A DNA stretch of 64,000 nucleotides. Origin: Lunularia cruciata (taxonomy: Eukaryota > Streptophyta > Marchantiopsida > Lunulariales > Lunulariaceae). The stretch is taken from contig OX419755.1 in NCBI GenBank assembly GCA_948567375.1, positions 47,386,291 to 47,450,290 of the forward strand. The letters are read 5' to 3'. The translations under genes were made by a program, and so were the position numbers. This document shows positions 21,066 through 33,884 of the stretch, piece by piece (the first letter of the stretch is position 1; each line of letters begins with the position of its first letter). The notes under the pieces are model-generated. The model ran no database searches. It worked only from the letters and a program-made list of their open reading frames with translations, and was not told the DNA's origin.

Positions 21066-24000
21066 TTAGTGCCCGCGAGAAATATCGGCCAACCTCGTCT
21101 TACTCAGCAAAGGAACTCTGATCAGGGGATCATCTGAATCGGATTGCTGACTACTTGATTGAACACTAGAAGAATCTGGTTGTTGTAGATTTTCAACATC
21201 GTAAGTGAAGGATTTCGGCTCCAGTCGAGACATACAAGTCTGCACTGCATCATGTACTCGAACAAAGTACCACTCATGGCCTATAAGCTCAGGAACCCCT
21301 CCTCTTGCGAGTGTTATCATTACCTTCCAGTTGGGGTTACAGAGAGCAAGCTGAACAAGAGAACCAACATTCGCGCGTTACATTTTGATATCAGAGATTA
21401 CGACTCACAAAAGTTTCTCAGATCTCGATGGTTCCAAACTCACAAAAACAAAATCTCTTTACCAAAGCGGGTAATCTACAATTATTGAACAGGAAACACA
21501 CGGTATCTGGTTGAATGAAACATTTTGATGCAGTGAAATGAAGAAATAAAGATGTTGCCATACCTGAATGCCCCGTGCTCTATAGTCGTGATAAAGTTCT
21601 TTAATAGCGTGCACTGCGCTGGAATCGACGTACGTCACAGCTGTAATGACAACGGCAGCCACAGCGTCAGTTTGCTTTCATGTGACCAGCACAAAATCAC
21701 AATACTAGCACTCCTTCCTCCAAGTTCGGTATCTAGAATCCTATACACTCTTCCGCTTACACATCCTTACTGATAAATCTGAGACATTGTTGAGTATTGC
21801 CCATCTAGTCATGGCTTTCACACCAAACCTTAAGAAAACAATCTACAATTATGGTTCTGCATGGCTAGTGTATATGACCAGAGACCGAGAAAAATGCTGA
21901 ACGGTAACCTGAATCAAGGTCATTTCTACTGTACATATTTGCAGGACAAGGACCCCTGGAACTTACGAGACATCTCAAAGATAACAAACTGTATCCGATC
22001 CACTTCAATTCCACGACTTGTTCCCACATTATTCTCACTGCATCGAAGCCTGTACGTAGATGACATGCACTTGAGATGAAAATGACAACAGAATGCGATC
22101 ATTGCTGTATGCTTATCAAAGTTTATCTAGTCGGTTTAACAGCAATGGTATATTTCAAAATCTGAGAAAGAAGTTCTACTAAAGCCATAATATTCAACCC
22201 AAAGTTTGGCAATCTACCAAGAAACAGATCCAGAAAGGCACGAAGTCTACGCCGTTTCCTATGTCAAGCAGAACAGACGTTAATCCAGAACAGGTTCATC
22301 ATTATCCCACAAGCCATTTTTTTCTAACACGGATCCTGACTGTGACATCAGGCTTTTGCGAGGTGCAGTCGAACTACTTGTAACATCTATCTTCAATCTC
22401 TTTGGATGCCTTTTCTGATGCCACATGCAACTTGCCTGTCTTTGATGACGCTTGTATTTGCAAAGTAGATTGGAGCATCAATCCGAATGACCACAATTCC
22501 ATTATAGGTATAGGCCTCAGGGTACTGTCGTGTGTTTCGGTAGACGGTTGTTCCTGGTAGACGTCCCAAAATAGCTACAAAATCGAAAAAATTGAATTTG
22601 TGAATGCCGGTTGAGAGCACACTGGACAATATTACCAAGGATAGAAGAATGTAGACTTCTGTTAGTTGTAACTTTGGCACTAAATTCCGTGAAAGCTCAA
22701 GTCAACAAACTAGTCGCAAAAGAAGCTTCATGCATCGAGGACATTATAATAGAAGTACCTGTATGAGGATTCGCAGATTCGTAAATAACGAAAACCAACG
22801 ATAAGCCAACCTGAAATGATAAACAACCAGGGAAGGCAATAACGATTCACAGTCTTAGCATTACGGCTAAACAATTACTTGCGAGCATCTTATAACCTAA
22901 GCAACTTCCAATTTTGTGAGCTTTTTGAACAGCTCCCGAACGATTTCATCTGCAACTGGTGTAGGTGTAACCTTTATCTATCAAACTGACTGGGTAACCT
23001 CCAGAGAACCAATGAACAAGTCTAAATTAAGTGTGGGGCTGAAGTATGACAAAGCAAGACAACCAAAGTATACTCCTGAGAAAATAAAAGACAGCGTGGT
23101 GGAGGGGATAACCCCGATCAGCACTCCAAACTCGATGCCGTAGAGAAGGGTAAATACAAATGTCGCTGTCCATAGGAAGAGATCCCTCTTGTCAACTCGC
23201 CATAGGAAAATCGCTTCATTGTAATCCACCTGAACTTTGAATAGCAAGGGGCAATTCGTTAAGCATGCGTACGTAAAATTGAGCTGGATATGGAATATAC
23301 GTCTGTTAAGCACTGATTAATGCATTCGCTAGGTCCACAGCGAATCCTCTCATAGCATAGTGATGCAGTCATAGAAACTGAAAGACTGAGAAATTGAAAT
23401 ATCTAGGAAAGAAGAATCACCAAAGCTGTAAAAAGCCACTTCTTGACACGAGGACATTTGTGAAATCTTCTCTAGATGCACCAAATGACATATCATTGAG
23501 GTGTTGAGGGACATATTCCCTATCCTTTGTTTTCCCTATTCAACAGTAAATAAAGAGCAGTGGGTGAGAGAAATTACCAGACCAATGACGGCAGACACAA
23601 CGATAGCTGCCAAACCGCACTGCATCAAGTAATTGAAGTTGAGTTTTAAGTATGATCTCAATAATCATATGTTACTGAACGTCATGAATTTAACTTTGGT
23701 CTCTCCATGCAGATCGGCCTATGAAGTATGTAGTACCTGGGGGATATCTGTGAATGCTGGAGTCAGGAAAAGCAAGGCTGCACCCACAAGCAGGAACACC
23801 ACAACCCCGAAGAGGCCTGTCTTTGCCCCGCTGTCATTGCTGACGGCTGATCTGGAAAATGAACCTATCCAAGAAGTGAAACAAGTAAGTGTAAGTCCTC
23901 TTTAAGCCTTGATGAGGATTCTTTAGACGCACAATGACCTTGACAAGCTATTAAATAATGTGGAACAGTTGACTACTGGTCTAGCTACGTTTACAAAAGA

Positions 24001-27000
24001 AAGCCAGGCGACGGAGTACAGAAGAGCCAAAATTCTATCCTACCTGTGACAGGGTATGCTGAGAAAGTAGAACCAATAAGATTAGCTATACCGAGCCCAA
24101 ACAGCTGCTCAAACGAAACATGAACATCCGTCGTAAGTAGCATATCACAAAAATACCTACGAGCGTTAGTGGCTAAATAATTATTCCTAAGCATAATTTG
24201 CTTCATTGCTACGATCCATACTTGTACACCTCATTAAGAATTAGTGAATCAGCATCTAGCTTAAGCAGTTAGCAATAAAATCCTTGTATCTAGATTGCAA
24301 GGAGACACGAAGTAAAGTAGTCAAGAAGCTTCTATTTGTACTTCATACCTCTTGGTTTGAATCGATCTCATATGCATTCTTTGCTGCCAACGCTTGGGCT
24401 ATACCAACAGACTCCTACATTCGTGAGAAAAAGTTGGCATCAGACGTAAGACAACCTGCAAGAATATAACTCTGCGAGGTGACCTCTCTTATGAATCTGT
24501 GATGGACAATCAAGTGAAATAGTGGGTTGGACGTGAAGAAGGGCAACGGCTGCAGATGCGAAGTGGGAGACCTAATCACATAATAGGAGATCATCATCTC
24601 TACAATTTTCAGCTCCTGAACAGTGAACAATGAACAAGATAACCAGAGTCCTGAAAATTCGTTAGACACCAAATCAGCAGCTTAGATTCCGACACTAACT
24701 AAGATCGTGAAGAGCTCTTGATGTCTCTACCATCTGCATTCTCGAATGGAGTATTCAGCTCTCTACACCATACTTCCAGCTTGGATCGAGCAGGGTATCG
24801 AGCCTCCATCCTCTTGATGACAGAGGATGCATCCTCTGCATGGCTACCTTATATTTTAACGTTATTGTATTTATGAGCCCTGCCGCCTTGTCCATTAAAA
24901 GTAAAAGACTACACAGGGTTGCGCTGCACCACGGCCAACTCTGAAGTCTAATTTTCAAAGAGGCTAAACGCCAAGATTACAAGGGTTTAACCAACATCTA
25001 CAACAGTCGAAGTTGTTTTCAACCTTTACGACAACTCTTAGTGGCTCCTGATTCGGGTTCGGGGAGTTTGTTGGTTTTCCAAACGTGTTAAGTAAGCGTG
25101 GAGAGATGGGATGAAATGGATCTAGCCTCAACCGCAATTTCATTTGAAACAAGCCTCAGAGGCCGCTCAGACTCACTGCAAAGATTTTGACGCTTACTGG
25201 TGCCTATCTTGTCAATGTAAGCATGAGTGCATCGTACTACGTACCAGAATTGCAACCCCACTAACTAATGCGGCATGTGGCAACAGCTGCCATGTGTGCC
25301 GAAAGCTGAAAGCTGAAGCTACAGATATAGGTGGGAATCCTTGAGGGATAGTACCAACCTGCATCAGGTACAACAATTAAAAGGGAATTCAGAATTTCTA
25401 AGGAACTGCAGATTTGATGCCATACGCGTATGACATGTTTAGGGTCCACAGTCCCAATATATACACTTCAGAAAACCATTTCGCATGCGTTCGTTTCATC
25501 TTAAGACATCCTGAAACCTACGCTCACTATTCTGAGCATCAGCCTACAGTTTAAGTCGTCATGGCACGACCCAAGATCTGAGAAGTACAAGCGAATTTTT
25601 TCATAAAATTGGAGTCCCCTTGTACACACGTAACTCATGCATTAATTGTCTGTCTTCTCTACAGTTCAAAAAGAATCATTGGTAAAGAGTTTATAGCTTA
25701 CCACGCTGATGGAAGCAGGTTTGAAGATCTTCACAAATGCAACTCCCAGAACAACGGCTGAAAGGGGCCCAGCTGCTCGCAGGTGTCTGAATCGCTTGTA
25801 GGACTTCCCCTAAAATTTTGCACGGTTTAGGTCATATAGGGGTCCACTTCAACGATGTGAAATCAGTCGTGATTTTATTCACACGGATGCAAATAGGAAG
25901 AAATGACGATGTCATTCACATAAGGAGGGGAGTGGAATTTAATCAGAATTTTAACTCTCTCTCGTCACAAGACCTTAGTGGATTATCACTTCCTTTCAAA
26001 AACTCAATACGGTTGATGGTCATTTACTTACCAAGTGTTTCATTACAAGGAGAAGAGCGAGCGTTACAGATCCCATGACAAAGGGTTGCCACTTGAACTG
26101 TCAAACAAAGGTTCAAACCTCAGCTCACGAAGTTCTCGTACTCCGGGTAAAGAGGATCAGTGACGCAGGTTTTATGGCATCTGAACTAGTTGTATGACAA
26201 CAGCAAGTTGAAGCTAACTCACATTTATAGGGATAAAATGAGCAACAAATTTTGAATATTTGATGTTATGAAAAGTTAAAATATTGGTTTAATTATAAAT
26301 CGGCGTAAATCTGTCCAGCTTAAGAGCTATAATGCCAATGATGGTGAGCAGATGTGCACCTTGTCAAATCCATTGACGATGCTTGCCATAATGGCAAAAA
26401 TATGGGGGCTGTTGGAGACTTCATACCCGAGGAAGTTTTTGGCCTGTGACAGACCAATAATCAGGGCCGATGCAGTTGTGAAGCCTGATACAACTGAATG
26501 ACTGATGAACCGAATCAACCACCCCAACCTGCGAGGACCCGCGGTGATCTTTTCAGCTTGAATTCCACATACAAAAGCTCCTTCTCCTCGCAACAATGAT
26601 TCTTACTTTACATTGTACCACATAGACGGTCCTTTGCGTGAAATACACAAATTCGAGCAAGCTAATTCATGTGCTTAACAACAATACATAATCCAGGACA
26701 GCTCCAAAGCGTTGCAGGGACAAAATTAGAGCTCAGTTGACCTGATGAGGCCCATAAAACATTCGATTACGCCAACCAAAAATGCAAGATGGATTGCTAA
26801 TTCGACATACAACTTCTCCGCTTCTTCCGTTTCAGACGTCTGGGGGTCGATGATGGGCAGTAAGCCGTTTGAAACTAAGAGTGAAACCATCGCTACAGAA
26901 CCAACAGCCAGTTGTCGCGATGATCCGAAAAGCACGTACGTCGCCACGGGAATAAAGCCAGAATCTGTTAAGAATCAAGCGACGTCTAAGCTGAGAGACC

Positions 27001-28312
27001 ATGAACATCCTCAAAGCAACTCAAACTACTGAAGGCTCAATTGCAACCAATTAATTCTAGCTCCCAGTTTTGGGTAGCATGCGATTAGCGAGCCAGATAA
27101 GAAACGGGTCCACTGCATGTCTGACAGAACTGTTTAAACGTGAATACTCAACGACTCCAGCACCGGGATTGTATGAACCCTTTGTACTGAACATACATTC
27201 AGGATGCGAAAACTACAGGTAAGCACATTCCTGGATGGTGAAAAATAGGGAGTTGGCCTACTATGAGCGCTCAGTTTTAAGTCTGCTCCTCGTTATGATT
27301 GCCCGCAAGAACCACCATCTAAAGTTCGGAGATTTTCAAGAGAAGTTTTACACCAGTCACGATCTCCCGATTCTTCCAAGATGTCAGCAAAGAATCTGTT
27401 TTAAGTTTTGAGACAAAAACGTGCGAAGAACTTGGCAAAAATCGATTTCTACACACTGCTCTCAAAGCGAAACACGAGAACGAGCTACTTTGTCCTGGAT
27501 GTATTGGAAAAATTCCTTCCCCGTATTTGCTTGCCATGGCTATGAGCTGCCCGCAATTTAAAAAATCACAAACTCTACAGGAGAAGAAACTTACGATTAT
27601 AATCTAGTCAGAAATCTACTACATCATCTGTGGGATCACCAAATTTTTCAGTCTTTGACATATTCCAAATACTAGACTCATAATGACAGGATCACCAAGG
27701 TCTTCAACTGTCGATGGTTTTAGAAATTAAACGCGTCCTTTTACAACAACTGAACTTGGCACAATTAGCTGGAGTGAACAGCTTCCAGTGGAGAAACTTA
27801 CACAGTCCATAGATTGGATGAAGACCCGCCAGTTTTGCGTATGACATTGACTGAGAAATGAGAATGATCAGTTTTCATCCCGTTGCAAGCTTGCTCCGCT
27901 AACTTGAAAATTCACAATGAATGATAGAAATTGATCCAAATCAGATCACAGGACAAAATACCTGTGGTATAAGCATTGTTCCCACCGTTACACCGGCTAC
28001 AATGTCCGCCTTCAAATCCTGTCTCCAATTGTACGACTTTATCCAACCTATGCAGGGCAAAAGGCGCTGGAGGAACATCGCGCCATTCTCCTTCCACCAT
28101 GAACTAAAATCGAAAGGTTTATCCTTCTTTTGTGGCGACTCAAAATGATCATCTCGGTCAGGATGATGTTCTATGGTGAGTACCTTTATCACCCTTTGGC
28201 TATTCTCTCTACGTATCCTCCCGATTGAGCTTACCCGATTGATATAGCCTCTGGGGTCATTTTGAGAAGAATTAGACTGCAGGTCAGCATGGCTGTCGGA
28301 AATGTGCATCAT
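21066..28312 (-). CDS. SULTR4: Sulfate transporter, SULTR4-like (SLC26/SulP family), 17 exons
   Basis: Coding exons, 5' to 3': 28312-27962, 27850-27802, 26964-26742, 26528-26360, 26097-26032, 25809-25702, 25358-25245, 24414-24349, 24104-24044, 23864-23737, 23619-23578, 23229-23113, 22810-22759, 22574-22436, 22037-21967, 21640-21564, 21350-21066. They total 2118 nt: 705 residues plus stop. Fifteen introns are GT-AG; intron 14 is GC-AG. The ATG at 28312-28310 follows an in-frame TGA at 28354-28352. Residues 1-95 are hydrophilic. The SulP core runs about 98-520 (DIVAGVTVGTMLIPQSMSYA, FGSSRQLAVGSVAMVSLLVS, WLIRFISHSVVSGFTTASAL, SAYPVTGSFSRSAVSNDSGA, CGLAAIVVSAVIGLVDYNEA). A STAS domain follows, about 530-665 (TYVDSSAVHAIKELY, HEWYFVRVHDAVQTCM), then a Ser/Asp-rich tail. 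Group 4 members act at the tonoplast, releasing sulfate from the vacuole. It is the only intact-looking host gene in the window. Confidence 0.92.
22038..22435 (-). other. GC-AG intron 14 of the SULTR4-like gene
   Basis: The exon before it ends AAAGACAG and the intron begins GCAAGT, the full consensus for GC donors. It ends GATGCAG before TGAGAATAAT. Only this donor keeps the 17-exon frame open. Reading on without splicing reaches TGA after 13 codons. A GT donor downstream (AA/GTAGTT at 22377) would leave the exon out of frame by 4 bases. Confidence 0.7.
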
Positions 28313-28720
28313 GATGATGTGGTTATGAGTCGTTGATGTCAGCTTGGAACTTCATTCGTCGCCCGACGTTCTAACATAACTAGGATGGCCGTCGTGTGAG
28401 GTAACTCTGGAACTCGAATTGATTCTGCTCAAACTGAGGGGAGTCCTATTTATTGTCCCCGCTTAAAAAATCCCGAAATCGATTTTGAGCGATATTCTGA
28501 ACTTGATGACAATTATGATGGCTGTGCGCTAGGAAGTGAGGATTGAGCTCGATATTGCTTTCTCTCTTTTCACCTAAACAACCGCACGCTCCCAAATCGA
28601 ATTGGAGTTCCGACGCAGACAATAACAGGTGAAGATGTTTGCATAGGCATCAATAATTTCCTCCTCCTTAAGGCCAATTGGAACACTCTGTTACAACCAG
28701 ATCTCTCCCTGCTTAATTTC
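28313..28720 (-). promoter_or_regulatory. 5' UTR and proximal promoter of the SULTR4-like gene (candidate)
   Basis: Upstream of the start codon on the minus strand, a TATA-like CAATAAATAGG lies at about 28455-28445, some 135 bases before the ATG. A GC-richer stretch precedes it. No other specific element was recognised, and the transcription start is unknown. Confidence 0.3.
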
Positions 28721-29430
28721 CACTCAAGCGACTTTGTAAGCAGATTGGACCTCCAAACTCTTTACGACTGACGTTACCAGCGCAGGAAAGAGGCAAGCAT
28801 GCGGACTCTTGCTGAAACCAGACGATAATCCCCGGGATTCCTCCACAACACTACCGCAAACTCCTCCTCTCCTTCCTGTAACGAACTGAATTCTGCGATC
28901 CTGATGACGTTTCTCTACGAAATCCTCTTGGTACGAATAACAGGAGTACTCGGAATTCTCTCGTTGTTTCTTTATCCTCTTGCGAATATCAGACAACCTC
29001 TTCCTCAGGCCAATTGAACACTGAATTGCTGGGAGCGGAACGGCATATCCTTCTCCAGGCGATTCGCAAAATTCGAAAGCGAATTAAATATGAGCAACCC
29101 CTGGCCAGATGCATGAACCTGGCAACAACACATCAGGACACGTTCACCAGCAGCAGAGAAATTCCACTGTACTCCTGCACCGGTAAAGTCCTGTGTGCGT
29201 TTCTACGAGGAGATTTCACAACGAGAACGAGCGCTCGTGACTTTCAAGACAACCAGCGACATACAGTCCTTCATTCTTCGACGGCGGGTGCGACGTACTT
29301 TGCGTGTCGGTCTTGGCTTTATGTGGCGAAACGTGGACTATTTAGCCGGAACGCTCTTTTTCCTAACTAGGCCTACAAGTGGACTCTCCTCCTGTGGGAA
29401 CAAGAGCAACATCAATCGGACTGTACCCTA
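28721..29430. other. GC-richer upstream flank, no supported gene
   Basis: Open stretches occur on both strands (minus 28724-28996 and plus 29014-29370), but they begin at TTG, overlap each other's region and show no known domain. They could be distal promoter, an unspliced 5' exon or chance openness in a GC-richer patch. Confidence 0.35.
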
Positions 29431-30242
29431 AACTATAGTATGGCAGGGAGACATAGATTGTTGCTAACACCTAAACTAAGAGGACATGAAATAGTTCTAG
29501 TTCTTCTATTCTATATGTACATTTTTGAAGAAAATGAGAGACACCTTTCAATGCTAAAGTTAAGAGAAACAACAAGAGAAAAATGTAGTAAAATTTAAGT
29601 GAGATGTAAAAGAAGCTAGAAAGATGAATATAGGAACCTAGTAGACCTGTATAGGCGTGAACATTGTGCGTCTGTTTTGGAGGTGCAGTCTAATCCCAAA
29701 TTATGCTTGACTCCAATCCTTTCAGCTGTGCTTGCTCCCTCCAAGTGGACTAGATTGGACTTATAAATCACATATAGAAAGCGAGTGTTAAATTTACTGA
29801 ATAGCATATCCCATCGATGCTGCTATAGAACAAATTACTTTTTTCATTGATTTTTTCATCTTCATTACTCACTTGTGAATGCGATTATACACTAGATGCA
29901 ACACCGGTCCATATGACATAGTGTCCTTTTGGAAGATAGAGGATAGCTATCCATGATGCTATTAGGGACATAATGTTTGCTATGGCACTCGAGAGTGTAT
30001 ACTTGGTTTAGAGGGAGGGTTCATATGCTTAATAGACGACATGTGTCAAGGCAGACTTATACTTGGTCCTAGACAATCAGGTGATAGTAGCGAATGTCGT
30101 GATTACAGACCCTATGTGTGATACAATTTTGGAGGGAGTGTTAACCCATCCGTTGGATGGGCGGTGAGTGCAACAGCATGTCATAAGGTCTCCAAATATA
30201 GAGGCTTGCAACAAGGTCACCTCTTTATTCCTCTAGCCTTGA
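29431..30242. other. Unassigned DNA ending in a possible polypurine tract and LTR start
   Basis: No coding region recognised. At 30127-30138 TTTTGGAGGGAG is followed by TGTTAACCC, which looks like the polypurine tract and 5' end of a plus-strand 3' LTR. Element E is inserted about 100 bp further on, so this would be an older element interrupted by E and then by the solo LTR beyond it. Confidence 0.3.
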
Positions 30243-30631
30243 TGTAAAAAATCAAGATTGAAGAGAGAAATAGGAGAATAGAAGATCACATTGGGACACT
30301 TGAATGTGGGAAATTCCGAATGCCTAGCATGAGCTTTGGCTTTGGTATTTATAGGGGACTACAAGGTTCTTGAGAAGCTTTTCAAGAAGTTTCCTTGAGC
30401 CACTTTCTTAGAGTGCAAGCCAAGTTAACCAGGAAGCTTCTCAAGAAGCTTCTTTTGGAAGCCGTCTACTTGGAGTGCAAGCTAAGCTAGTTGCAAGCTT
30501 CTTTCTAGAAGCTACCTACTTGGGGTGCAAGGGAAGCTTCCTAGATAATCTAAAATATTCTAGGCTAATTTGGCTTATTCTCTACTTTGTTAGCCCTAAC
30601 TAACTTTGTCACTAAACTCCATATTGTTACA
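30243..30631 (-). repeat. Element E 3' LTR
   Basis: 389 bp, on the plus strand TGTAAAAAATCAAG to CATATTGTTACA. It carries the TATA box of the family (GGTATTTATAGGGG on the plus strand, about 30344-30357) and repeated AAGCTT modules. Confidence 0.9.
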
Positions 30632-30645
30632 TATTCCCCCACCGC
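30632..30645 (-). promoter_or_regulatory. Element E polypurine tract
   Basis: On the minus strand GGTGGGGGAATA directly precedes the TG of the 3' LTR. This is the plus-strand primer site for reverse transcription. The same tract sits next to the LTRs of B and C. Confidence 0.85.
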
Positions 30646-30649
30646 TAGT

Positions 30650-32200
30650 TTGTGACGTCCTCATTGCCATTGAAACATAAAACTCCTAGATGGACATTTG
30701 TGCATTGTGGAGATGAGAAAGAGTTTCCCATGTGGCATCATGAAGGGGATACCCTTTCATAAGGGCTTGTACTCCGTATGTTGTCGGCGGCCTCATTGAA
30801 TGTGGCAATATGCAAGGATACGATCTACTTCGTACTCCTCATGATCATTGATAGGGATGGGAGGAGGAAGAGGTTGGACATGAGAGGAAAAGAAGATCGG
30901 TTAGGAACAAAGAGTTTCAACTTGGAAATGTGAAAGACAAGGTGGATGTGCATATGGCAAGGCAAGGCAAGTCGATAAGCAACAAGAGAGATGATTTAGG
31001 TGACATCAAAAGGTCCTATCCAATTAGGAGCAAGTTTATGAACTTGGGTATCAAGTGAGGCGGTAGGTTACTAAAGGAGAGCATGACCTTATCACCAACT
31101 TGAAAGATGAGATCATGACATTGGTGGTCTGATACTATCTCTATCAATTTTGAGCAACAAGGAGATGAGATTTGGCTTGTTGGAGGGATTGGGATATGGT
31201 GGTCAAGAAGGTGGAAGTATGAGGGACATGAGATGGAGGAGGAGCAAGAAGGGATTTAGAACAAGTGGATCTGGGCCAAATTTGAGGAAGAAAAGAGAGA
31301 ATTTGGTGCTTGCATGTTTGAAATTATTGTATGCAAACTCCGTAGCCGCAAGACATTCATCCCAATTGGCATGGTGGATGTTGATGAAGGCACAAAGCAT
31401 ATCCTCCAAGGTGCAATTTGCACCTTCAGTTTTTCCATCAGTTTGAGGATGATAGGCCTTGAACAAAGCAAACTTGGTGTTGAGTATCTTGAAAAGTGCT
31501 TGCCAAAATTTCCCAATGAATCAAAGATCACGGTCAGATATGAGTACATGAGGCATCACATGATGCTTGAAGAGAGTGTTGAATTAGATCTTTGCCAATA
31601 TTGGAGCATCCAAGATATCAAAGGTTGGTGCCAAATGGATTTGCTTACTAAACTTATCCACAAACACCACTATTGTTGTGTGACCTTGCTTTGTCTTGGG
31701 CAAGGACGTGATGAGATCCAAGCTCAAGTGTTCTCATTGAGCAGATGGAACGGGGAGTAGTTGAAGGAGTCCACTCGGTTTTTGGTTGTTGGCCTTGTTG
31801 CATTGGTAGCTCTTACATGATTAGACAAACTCTTGAACATTTCTTGTCATGTTAGGCCACCACCATTGATGTTGGAGAGTTCACAAGGGCTTGTCCACAC
31901 CAATGTGACCAGCAAATAGTAAATCATGGGCTTCTTGGAGGCGCACAAGTTGGATATCACCCTTAACTCAAACATAAATATAGTTCTCACAAAAATAGAA
32001 GGCATTCCTTGAAGGAGACGGTGTTTTACTCCTTGTTGCATGCTGCAAGATGACCTTGTACCATTTGAAAGAAAATATCTTGCTATAAAGCGGTCTTAAA
32101 CTCAAGTTGGACTTTGGAGTCAATTGATATTATATAATTGCCACCATGATGAGAGGAAGAGACTTCAAATCAGATCGTCAAGATAAGGCATTGGGAATGA
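30650..32200 (-). pseudogene. Element E integrase and chromodomain
   Basis: The minus strand reads VLISDRDL around the second catalytic Asp (about 31535), then FKAYHPQTDGKTEGANCTLE, where the catalytic Glu is kept in DGKTE. WDECLAATEFAYNNFKHAS and FFLKFGPDPLVLNPF follow (31466-31203). Below about 30900 comes a chromodomain remnant: INDHEEYEVDRIL, then an LWKG and DATWE segment, the chromo-barrel landmarks. Chromodomains after integrase direct insertion into histone-marked chromatin. Stops are scattered throughout. The zinc-binding N-terminus around 31850-32000 is poorly readable. Confidence 0.8.
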
Positions 32201-32266
32201 CATGGAATCAACTGGGTTTATACTCAAGTTTGATGTCAAACAATTGTAGTTGTTCCATCGATGATG

Positions 32267-33620
32267 TCAATTTTTCATATGTTCCAAGTGTAATGTCTGC
32301 AACAAATGTTTGTGATCAATTTTCATGATCACTTGTTTCCCCAAGAGATAATGCCTCCATACCTTGGTCGCATATACCATTGCTACTTGTTTCCAATCTT
32401 GAGCAAAGTAATTCCTTTTTGCTCTATTTAGTCTGTGAGACACAAAGGCAATGAGATGTAACTCATCTTGAAATTCTTGTTGGAACACGGCTCCAATTGC
32501 AAAGTTAGAAGCATCAAAATCAACTATACAAGGTAGTTTAGGATCATATGGTTGAAGAATGGGTCTTGAAGATACCATGTGTTTCAGCTTCTAGAATGCT
32601 TCTTTGTACTAAAAGCGTGAGTTCTTCCTTAAGAGATCAGTCAATGGTGCAGCTACATGAGCATAGTAATGGATGAACCGTCAGTAAAAATTGGCTCATC
32701 CATTACATGCCATACTTTTGTAGCATCCTTTAGAGTAGGCCAATAAGTAGTTGCCTTGATTTCTCCTCTTCCATCTTGATCCCCTCTGATGAGATCTTGT
32801 GACCCAAGAGGTAACTTCCTTTTGCCAAAAGGCATACTTTGACTTCTTGTAGTAAAACTTCCATTGTCATAGTCATCTTAGGACTTCTTGCATGTGATTT
32901 TTGTGTTCTACCTCTGTCTTGCTATAGATTAAAGTCATCCAAGAACACCACCATATATCAGTCCAATAGTCTATCCAATATCCTATGCATCTGATCCATG
33001 AAGATTGTTGGCCCATTAGTGAGCCCAAAAGGTAAAACTCTTCATTCAAAATGCCCATACCTTGTGCAAAAGGTAGTCTTTTGCACATCCTCCCTATCAA
33101 TGGGGATTTGCCAATAGCCATTGTGAAGATTCAAGTTGGAGAAGTATTGTGTTCCACTCAATTGACCAAGCAAGTCATCAATTTGAGGCAAGGTATATGC
33201 ATTCTTCATTTTTTATTTATTGAGTCCATAGCAATCAATACAAAAACAAAGTACTCCATCCTTCTTTGAAACAAATAGTATTGGTGCTTTCCAAGGAGAT
33301 GTATTATGTCGTATGAAATCCCTCTCCAACAACTCCGTAAGGGAGGTTGTTTGCAATTTCTCCAACTCCTTTGGTGAGAGCCGATAGATTGATCTACTCT
33401 TTGGAGTACTCCTTGGCAATAACTCAATCTTGAAGGGCATACCACAATCGGAGTGTAATCCCTTTGGTAGTTCAATCCAAAAACACATTTGAAAACTCCT
33501 GGACTATTTAATCAACCATTGCTTGATGAGGTTAGTGATCCTCTTTAGATCCTTCATGCGCAATCTATTTGATCCACACCGCAAAAATAGACTTATCTTC
33601 CTCCAAAGCTTGGTCTATGG
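32267..33620 (-). pseudogene. Element E reverse transcriptase and RNase H
   Basis: The minus strand at 33488-33206 has SIYRLSPKELEKLQ, LLERDFIRHNTSPWKAPILF and KKDGVLCFCIDC, the finger part of RT. The palm with the active-site Asp pair lies near 32930-32990 but is frameshifted. RNase H is at 32578-32267: LPCIVDFDASNFAIGAVFQQ, DELHLIAFVSHRLNRAKRNY, WRHYLLGKQVIMKIDHKHL, with the Asp-bearing first strand and the IDHK motif kept. The neighbouring blocks overlap in different frames, showing at least two frameshifts. Confidence 0.8.
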
Positions 33621-33884
33621 TTGCCTTCTTGAAAAACTTCTTATCTTGGGATTGACTATTCTTATGTGTCTTACTAAGAAGTGCTAGACAACCTAATTGA
33701 AAATTTCTACCTTGGTGTTGTACTTGAATTTATCATCGATTCTAATCAAATTGAACTTTATAAAAAGTCAAGGTACACCTAGAATGACATAGTATAGAGG
33801 TGCCACTACAAACCTCATACACTCCAAATACTCTTTTCCAATCTTGAAGGTAACATGATCCAAGATAAGGAATGCAGAACATTT

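Noticed and set aside
22431..22434. A 4-base frameshifting insertion that would make the sulfate transporter a pseudogene
   Set aside because: Splicing at the full-consensus GC donor right before these bases keeps all 17 exons in frame, so the gene can be intact. Kept as an alternative in the findings.
28724..29370. Open frames upstream of the transporter as a separate gene
   Set aside because: They start at TTG rather than ATG, show no domain, and lie where promoter and 5' UTR are expected.
31150..31760. Plus-strand open frames within element E
   Set aside because: Antisense shadows of the integrase, whose motifs read on the minus strand.
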